From positions 1-8,969 of the forward strand of contig CAZWKI010000042.1 of NCBI GenBank assembly GCA_964634645.1: DNA of 8,969 nucleotides, given 5' to 3'. The notes beneath the pieces were generated by a model. That model was not told the DNA's origin and did no database searches. It saw only the letters and a program-made list of their open reading frames with translations. The position numbers were made by a program, and so were the translations under genes. Shown here one piece after another: positions 5,179 through 8,969 of the stretch. Positions within the stretch are counted from its first letter, which is position 1; every line of letters begins with the position of its first letter. The DNA comes from CAZWKI01 sp964634645 (GTDB lineage Bacteria > Patescibacteriota > Patescibacteriia > UBA1558 > S5-K13).

Positions 5179-5664
5179 ATGGATAATCAATATCACATTG
5201 ACCCAGAAATTAATAAGGTTCTTATTGCAATAGGAAGCCATATCAAAAAATGGCAACAGAGTAATCCAAATGAAAAAAGCAATTCAGCGCATGTAATAAT
5301 AATTCCTAAAAACCAGGAAGAAAATATTTATGCATGTTCAACTTCATCGAGTGGTGAATGGACCCTCATAAATAACAACGCAATAGAGGATTATTGTACA
5401 AGATTAATCAAAGAAAGAAGATTAGAGGGATTTCAAAAAGTTATTGATGAAATAACTAAGTTGAATAACTTATTGTGTGATTTTGAAAGAAGTACTTCAA
5501 GAGAATATTTGTTTATTGCTATGTCTAATAAGGATTACAAAGCTCTTAAAAAATATGAAGGATTACTAATGATAACAAGAAATGGAAATCCAGAATACCC
5601 CAACAAAAACTTTTCGGCAATAGAAGTAATTCATTATTTTTTAATAGAAAGAAATAATGAATAA
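5179..5664 (+). CDS. Hypothetical soluble protein (161 aa)
   Basis: I do not recognise this protein. The start is well supported by the Shine-Dalgarno site and upstream promoter. There is no signal peptide or membrane span; composition suggests a small alpha/beta cytosolic protein: a helix near 8-27, a strand HVIIIP near 38-43, a GEWTLI segment near 59-64, a charged helix from about 68 to 100, a strand REYLFIAM near 108-115, then a YKALKKYEGLLMI segment and a final helix. No catalytic motif, HTH or metal site is evident. It is a single-gene unit with its own strong promoter and strong terminator, and shares its control region with the divergent 35-residue membrane protein. The two may act together, for example as a membrane peptide with a cytosolic partner, but that is inferred from gene arrangement only. 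Confidence 0.8.
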   Translation: MDNQYHIDPEINKVLIAIGSHIKKWQQSNPNEKSNSAHVIIIPKNQEENIYACSTSSSGEWTLINNNAIEDYCTRLIKERRLEGFQKVIDEITKLNNLLCDFERSTSREYLFIAMSNKDYKALKKYEGLLMITRNGNPEYPNKNFSAIEVIHYFLIERNNE

Positions 5665-5691
5665 AATAAGTAATAATTTGTATAAAAAACT

Positions 5692-5722
5692 AAGCGGATT
5701 TTGAAGAAATATCCGCTTTTTT
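5692..5722 (+). terminator. Strong intrinsic terminator after the 161-aa gene
   Basis: AAGCGGAT (5692-5699) pairs perfectly with ATCCGCTT (5711-5718) around an 11-base loop, followed by six T in a row (5717-5722), of which the first two lie in the stem. It cleanly separates this gene from the rpoB promoter eight bases further on. Confidence 0.9.
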
Positions 5723-5729
5723 CTTTCTA

Positions 5730-5757
5730 TTGACAAAAAATATAGATTTGCTATAAT
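5730..5757 (+). promoter_or_regulatory. Consensus sigma70-type promoter of the rpoB transcript
   Basis: TTGACA (5730-5735) and TATAAT (5752-5757) are both perfect, with a 16-bp spacer. Transcription should start near 5764. It is the best promoter in the window and sits between the upstream terminator and rpoB, giving a leader of about 436 nt. Confidence 0.85.
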
Positions 5758-5807
5758 CCTTTTATAAATGTTACATATTAGATAAAAAATTTAGATATTT
5801 AGCAAGT

Positions 5808-5835
5808 ACCCTCTTACAAGGGAAAGGGTTTTTTT
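5808..5835 (+). terminator. Early terminator-like hairpin in the rpoB leader
   Basis: ACCCT (5808-5812) pairs with AGGGT (5825-5829) and runs into seven T (5829-5835), about 45-70 bases after the expected transcription start. A second pairing, TTACAA (5814-5819) with TTGTAA (5834-5839), would tie up the T run and compete with termination. The stem is short, so efficiency may be partial. It could act as an attenuator or end a small RNA of about 72 nt. Confidence 0.55.
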
Positions 5836-6134
5836 GTAAAAAATACCATAAAATGGACCTTTTCTATTGTTTTAAAGTGGGTTTCAAAGTATAAAAAACA
5901 CAAAATTTCCACTTTCGTGATGCAATTAAAACACTTAAGTGGTTGGAAAAAACAAAAAATCTAAAAAAATCTACCTTTTTCGAGATTTGATAAGGGTTGG
6001 ATCTTAAAACAAATGGCTTTTTAGAAAATAAAAATATTTTTTAAAAAAGAGCTTTTGTAAGCTACTGTTTTTTTCTCTCAATAACAAATTTTTACTAGAT
6101 TATAACATTATGAAGAATAAAATTCTTACAAGAT

Positions 6135-6162
6135 AAGATATACGAAGCAATCCGTATATTTT
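6135..6162 (+). other. Hairpin just upstream of the rpoB start
   Basis: ATATACG (6138-6144) pairs perfectly with CGTATAT (6153-6159) around eight bases, extendable by A/T pairs on both sides, and leads into TTTTATTTT. It ends about 40 bases before the rpoB ATG, so it could be a weak terminator or a structure affecting translation. Confidence 0.4.
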
Positions 6163-6199
6163 ATTTTGCAAAAATTTTAAATATAACAATATAAAAAAT

Positions 6200-8969
6200 A
6201 TGGCAAAGAATAATAGAAAATATTTTTCTGACCTCAAAGAATCATTACCACTTCTTGATCTTATAGAAGTACAAAAGGATTCTAATAAATGGTTTTTTGA
6301 CAAGGGACTCAAAGAACTCTTTGAAGAAATTTCTCCAATAAAAGATTTTTCAGGAAGAGATTTAGAGCTTTATTTCTTAGACTATAGATTAGAAGAACCA
6401 AAATTTGATGAAGTATATTCAAGAGAAAGAAATACAACATATGAAGCACCTCTTAGAATAAACACAAAACTTTTAAATAGAAGAACTGGAGCGTCAAAAG
6501 AACAAGAAATTTATCTCGGAGATTTTCCTATTATGACAGACAAAGGAACATTTATTATAAATGGAGTTGAACGTGTTGTCGTATCACAGCTTGTAAGAAG
6601 TGCAGGGGTATTTTTCACATCGCAAATGTTTATTGGAAGAAATTATTATGGAGCAAAAATTATTCCAAATCGTGGAGCTTGGCTTGAAATAGAAACAGAT
6701 CCAAAGAAAAAAGCAATTTATGTAAGTATTGATAGAAAAAGGAAGGTTGCTGTCACATCATTGCTTCGTGCATTTGGAATCTCGACTGACGAAGAAATTA
6801 TTTCATTATTCAAAGATGTGGACAATCATCCAGAAGTAAGTTTTATAAAAAATACAATTGAAAAAGATGCAGCACATAATCAAGACGAGGGTCTTATTGA
6901 AGTGTATAAAAGAATAAGACCAGGAGACTTGGCTACACCTGACAATGTAAAGTCACTTATATTTGCAATGTTTTTTGATTTCAATAGATATGATTTAGCA
7001 AACGTCGGACGTTATAAATTGAATAAAAGATTTCAAAGAGATTATCCTATCACAAATGAACACAGAACGCTCAAAAAAGAAGATCTCATAGATGTTATAA
7101 AAGAAATTATAAGATTAAATTTATCTCAAGAACCAGCTGATGATATTGATCATTTAGGAAACAGACGCGTAAGAGGAGTAGGAGAACTTATTCAAAATAG
7201 ATTTAGAATTGGTCTTGCAAGAATGGAGAGAATTATAAAGGACAAAATGTCGACAAGCGATATTACTACAATTACTCCAAATGCACTTATAAATGCAAAG
7301 CCAGTAATAGGAACAATAAGAGAGTTTTTCATGTCATCTCAGCTTTCTCAATTCATGGATCAGACAAATCCACTTGCTGAACTTGAACACAAAAGAAGAC
7401 TATCAGCACTTGGTCCTGGAGGATTATCAAGAGAAAGAGCTGGATTTGAAGTCCGTGATGTACATCGTAGTCACTATGGAAGAATTTGTCCTATTGCAAC
7501 ACCTGAGGGACCAAATATCGGTCTTGTAGGACACTTAGCATCATATGCAAGAATAAATGAATACGGATTTCTAGAAACACCGTATATAAAAGTTTTACAT
7601 GATTTGGAAAACAACGGAAAAGACGCCATAGGACATACTCTAAGAATTGATTTGATAGATCCAAATACAAAAAAATTTGTTTTGAAACAGGGTGAAAAGA
7701 TTACAGAAAAAATAGCAAAAGAATTATCAAAGATTACTGACATAAAAACAATCGCAGTTGTTCCGCTTGTAACAGATGAAGTAGTTTATTTAGATGCTTT
7801 TGAAGAAGAAAGATCTGTAACAACAGCTGTCACAACAAAAATTACAGAAGATGGTAGGTTTGCTTCTCCACAAGCAGAGCTTCGTGTTCATGGACAACCT
7901 ACTTTTGATGACGTAGAAAAAATAGACTATGTTGACGTTGCACCAAACCAAATTATTTCTATTGCAACTTCAATGATTCCATTTTTAGAACATGATGATG
8001 GTGTTCGTGCACTTATGGGATCAAACATGCAGAGACAAGCAGTTTCCCTTATCAAACCAGAAGCACCAATTATAGGAACAGGCGTTGAAGGTCGTGCTGC
8101 TGAAGATAGCGGACAACTTGTAAGGGCGAGACAAGACGGGGAAGTAATTTCAGTTCAATCAGACCAAGTTATTATGAAAGATAAAAATGGAAAAGATGAT
8201 ATTTATAATCTTTCAAAATTTGTTCGTTCAAATGCTTCTACCTCAATGAATCAGCATCCAATAGTAGAAAAAGGACAAAAAATTAAAAAAGGAGATGTGC
8301 TAGCAGATGGAGCCTCTATAGATCAAGGAGAACTTGCGCTTGGAAAAAATATTCTTGTTGCTTATATGCCATGGGAAGGTGGAAACTATGAAGATGCTGT
8401 ACTTATCTCACAAAACCTTGTAAGAGATGATGTTTATACATCTATTCATATAGAAAATTATTCTATTGAAGTAAGAGATACAAAGCTTGGACCAGAACTT
8501 ATTACTCGTGATATCCCAAATATAGGAGAAGAAAGATTAAAAGATTTAGATAAAGAAGGAATTATTAGAATTGGAGCAACTGTTAAGTCCGGTGATATCT
8601 TGGTTGGAAAAATTACCCCAAAAGGAGAAACAGAATTATCTGCTGAAGAGAAATTACTTCGCGCAATTTTTGGTGAGAAGGCAAAAGACGTAAAAGATTC
8701 ATCCTTATATCTTGAACACGGTGAACATGGAAAAGTAGTTGATATAAAATTTTTTACAAGAAAAAACGGAGACAGACTTCAGGCAGGAGTGTTAAAGACT
8801 ATTCAAATTAGCATTGCTCAGCTTAGAAAAATTCAAGTTGGTGACAAAATGGCAGGACGACATGGAAACAAAGGCGTTATTTCAAAGATTATTCCAATAG
8901 AAGATATGCCATTTATGGAAGACGGAACACCAGTTGATATAATACTAAATCCACTTGGTATTATATCTC
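6200..8969 (+). CDS. rpoB: RNA polymerase subunit beta (3' end beyond the window)
   Basis: RpoB forms, with beta', the catalytic core of RNA polymerase. The frame is open from ATG 6200 to the window end: 923 codons, with roughly the last fifth missing by comparison with E. coli. Landmarks in order: GDFPIMTDKGTFIINGVERV (107-126); NRRVRGVGEL (321-330); rifampicin-pocket cluster I from SSQLSQFMDQ (379-388) through HKRRLSALGPGGL (397-409); TPEGPNIGL; ALMGSNMQRQAV; MPWEGGNYEDA; TPKGETELSAEEKLLRAIFGE; and KMAGRHGNKGV, with K883 and K891 equivalent to E. coli K1065 and K1073. The positions of Q513, D516, H526, R529, S531 and L533 (E. coli numbers) are all wild type, so no classic rifampicin-resistance change is seen. 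The N-terminal part before the pocket is about 129 residues shorter than in E. coli. In-frame stops directly upstream make 6200 the first start; there is no Shine-Dalgarno site. Confidence 0.98.
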   Translation, partial: MAKNNRKYFSDLKESLPLLDLIEVQKDSNKWFFDKGLKELFEEISPIKDFSGRDLELYFLDYRLEEPKFDEVYSRERNTTYEAPLRINTKLLNRRTGASKEQEIYLGDFPIMTDKGTFIINGVERVVVSQLVRSAGVFFTSQMFIGRNYYGAKIIPNRGAWLEIETDPKKKAIYVSIDRKRKVAVTSLLRAFGISTDEEIISLFKDVDNHPEVSFIKNTIEKDAAHNQDEGLIEVYKRIRPGDLATPDNVKSLIFAMFFDFNRYDLANVGRYKLNKRFQRDYPITNEHRTLKKEDLIDVIKEIIRLNLSQEPADDIDHLGNRRVRGVGELIQNRFRIGLARMERIIKDKMSTSDITTITPNALINAKPVIGTIREFFMSSQLSQFMDQTNPLAELEHKRRLSALGPGGLSRERAGFEVRDVHRSHYGRICPIATPEGPNIGLVGHLASYARINEYGFLETPYIKVLHDLENNGKDAIGHTLRIDLIDPNTKKFVLKQGEKITEKIAKELSKITDIKTIAVVPLVTDEVVYLDAFEEERSVTTAVTTKITEDGRFASPQAELRVHGQPTFDDVEKIDYVDVAPNQIISIATSMIPFLEHDDGVRALMGSNMQRQAVSLIKPEAPIIGTGVEGRAAEDSGQLVRARQDGEVISVQSDQVIMKDKNGKDDIYNLSKFVRSNASTSMNQHPIVEKGQKIKKGDVLADGASIDQGELALGKNILVAYMPWEGGNYEDAVLISQNLVRDDVYTSIHIENYSIEVRDTKLGPELITRDIPNIGEERLKDLDKEGIIRIGATVKSGDILVGKITPKGETELSAEEKLLRAIFGEKAKDVKDSSLYLEHGEHGKVVDIKFFTRKNGDRLQAGVLKTIQISIAQLRKIQVGDKMAGRHGNKGVISKIIPIEDMPFMEDGTPVDIILNPLGIIS

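Larger units (their letters stand above)
5764..6199 (+). promoter_or_regulatory. Long, hairpin-rich rpoB leader
   Basis: This stretch of about 436 bases has no convincing gene. Besides the early terminator-like hairpin (5808-5835), visible elements are: AAAGTGG (5874-5880), CCACTTT (5909-5915) and AAGTGG (5937-5942), where the middle piece can pair with either neighbour; the palindrome CACTTAAGTG (5932-5941); AAATCT/AGATTT (5967-5972, 5983-5988); AGCTT/AAGCT (6050-6054, 6059-6063) with seven T at 6068-6074; AAGAAT/ATTCTT (6113-6118, 6122-6127); and ATATACG/CGTATAT (6138-6144, 6153-6159) followed by a T-rich tract. Competing pairings are typical of attenuator or riboswitch-like leaders, but AT-rich DNA forms short helices by chance, and I recognise no known motif. 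Control of rpoB is an inference. Confidence 0.5.

Noticed and set aside
5053..5256. 67-codon hydrophobic frame on the minus strand
   Set aside because: It runs antisense into the well-supported 161-aa gene and across both divergent promoters and the inverted repeat. Its hydrophobicity comes from reading A-rich DNA in reverse.
5932..5941. Palindrome CACTTAAGTG as a protein operator
   Set aside because: It is well downstream of the expected start of transcription and is better explained as part of the competing leader helices; a role as a DNA site cannot be supported.
6082..6106. Second rpoB promoter with TATAAC at 6101-6106
   Set aside because: No acceptable -35 lies at 16-18 bp, and TATA-like hexamers are common by chance in this AT-rich leader.
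6100..6312. 70-codon frame on the minus strand over the rpoB start
   Set aside because: It is antisense to the conserved N-terminus of RpoB and to leader hairpins, with no ribosome site and no recognisable domain.
2172..8969. Recoding of UGA as glycine or tryptophan (as in Gracilibacteria or Mycoplasma)
   Set aside because: All genes, including 923 codons of rpoB, are open in code 11 with no in-frame TGA; glycines use GGN and tryptophans TGG. The TGA ending dnaN is followed two codons later by TAG, so either reading gives nearly the same protein, but nothing else supports recoding.

Overview
The window looks like the replication-origin region of an AT-rich bacterial chromosome, most likely from the Candidate Phyla Radiation (Patescibacteria). 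Hand counts give about 24% G+C in a stretch of dnaN (2401-2580). The N-terminal domain of DnaA has the 'TTWFKNT' style I associate with that group. rpoB lies close to dnaA-dnaN, and neither recF/gyrB nor rplJ-rplL is beside them. The lineage call is an inference from protein style and gene order. Genetic code 11 fits every gene: no in-frame TGA is needed.

Layout. Positions 1-390 hold no convincing gene. They form a G+C-rich island (about 45% in 121-300) with many nested helices, a possible pseudoknot and a terminator-like 3' end. I call this an unidentified structured RNA on the + strand. DnaA boxes follow (402-471), then dnaA (564-1952), then more DnaA boxes and a very AT-rich unwinding region (1953-2171), then dnaN (2172-3275). 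Boxes on both sides of dnaA, with the AT-rich element before dnaN, suggest a bipartite oriC like that of Bacillus subtilis.

After dnaN come a cysteine-rich lipoprotein of unknown function (3335-4255) and a metallo-beta-lactamase-fold hydrolase (4275-4865). No terminator is visible between these three genes, so they may be co-transcribed. The run ends at a bidirectional terminator (4887-4924).

Next is a small divergent module. A 35-residue single-span membrane protein lies on the minus strand (4928-5035) and a 161-residue soluble hypothetical protein on the plus strand (5179-5664). They are driven from a shared control region whose perfect 12-bp inverted repeat carries both -35 boxes. These are the only two genes here with strong Shine-Dalgarno sequences.

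The plus-strand gene ends in a strong terminator. A sigma70-type promoter with perfect -35 and -10 hexamers (5730-5757) follows, then a leader of about 436 nt with several hairpins, including an early terminator-like one. The leader opens into rpoB (6200 to the window end, truncated at the 3' side).

Working together: dnaA, the origin and dnaN form the replication-initiation core. rpoB is core transcription machinery and appears to have a regulated leader. The unidentified RNA, the divergent small-protein module and the rpoB leader are the less explained parts.
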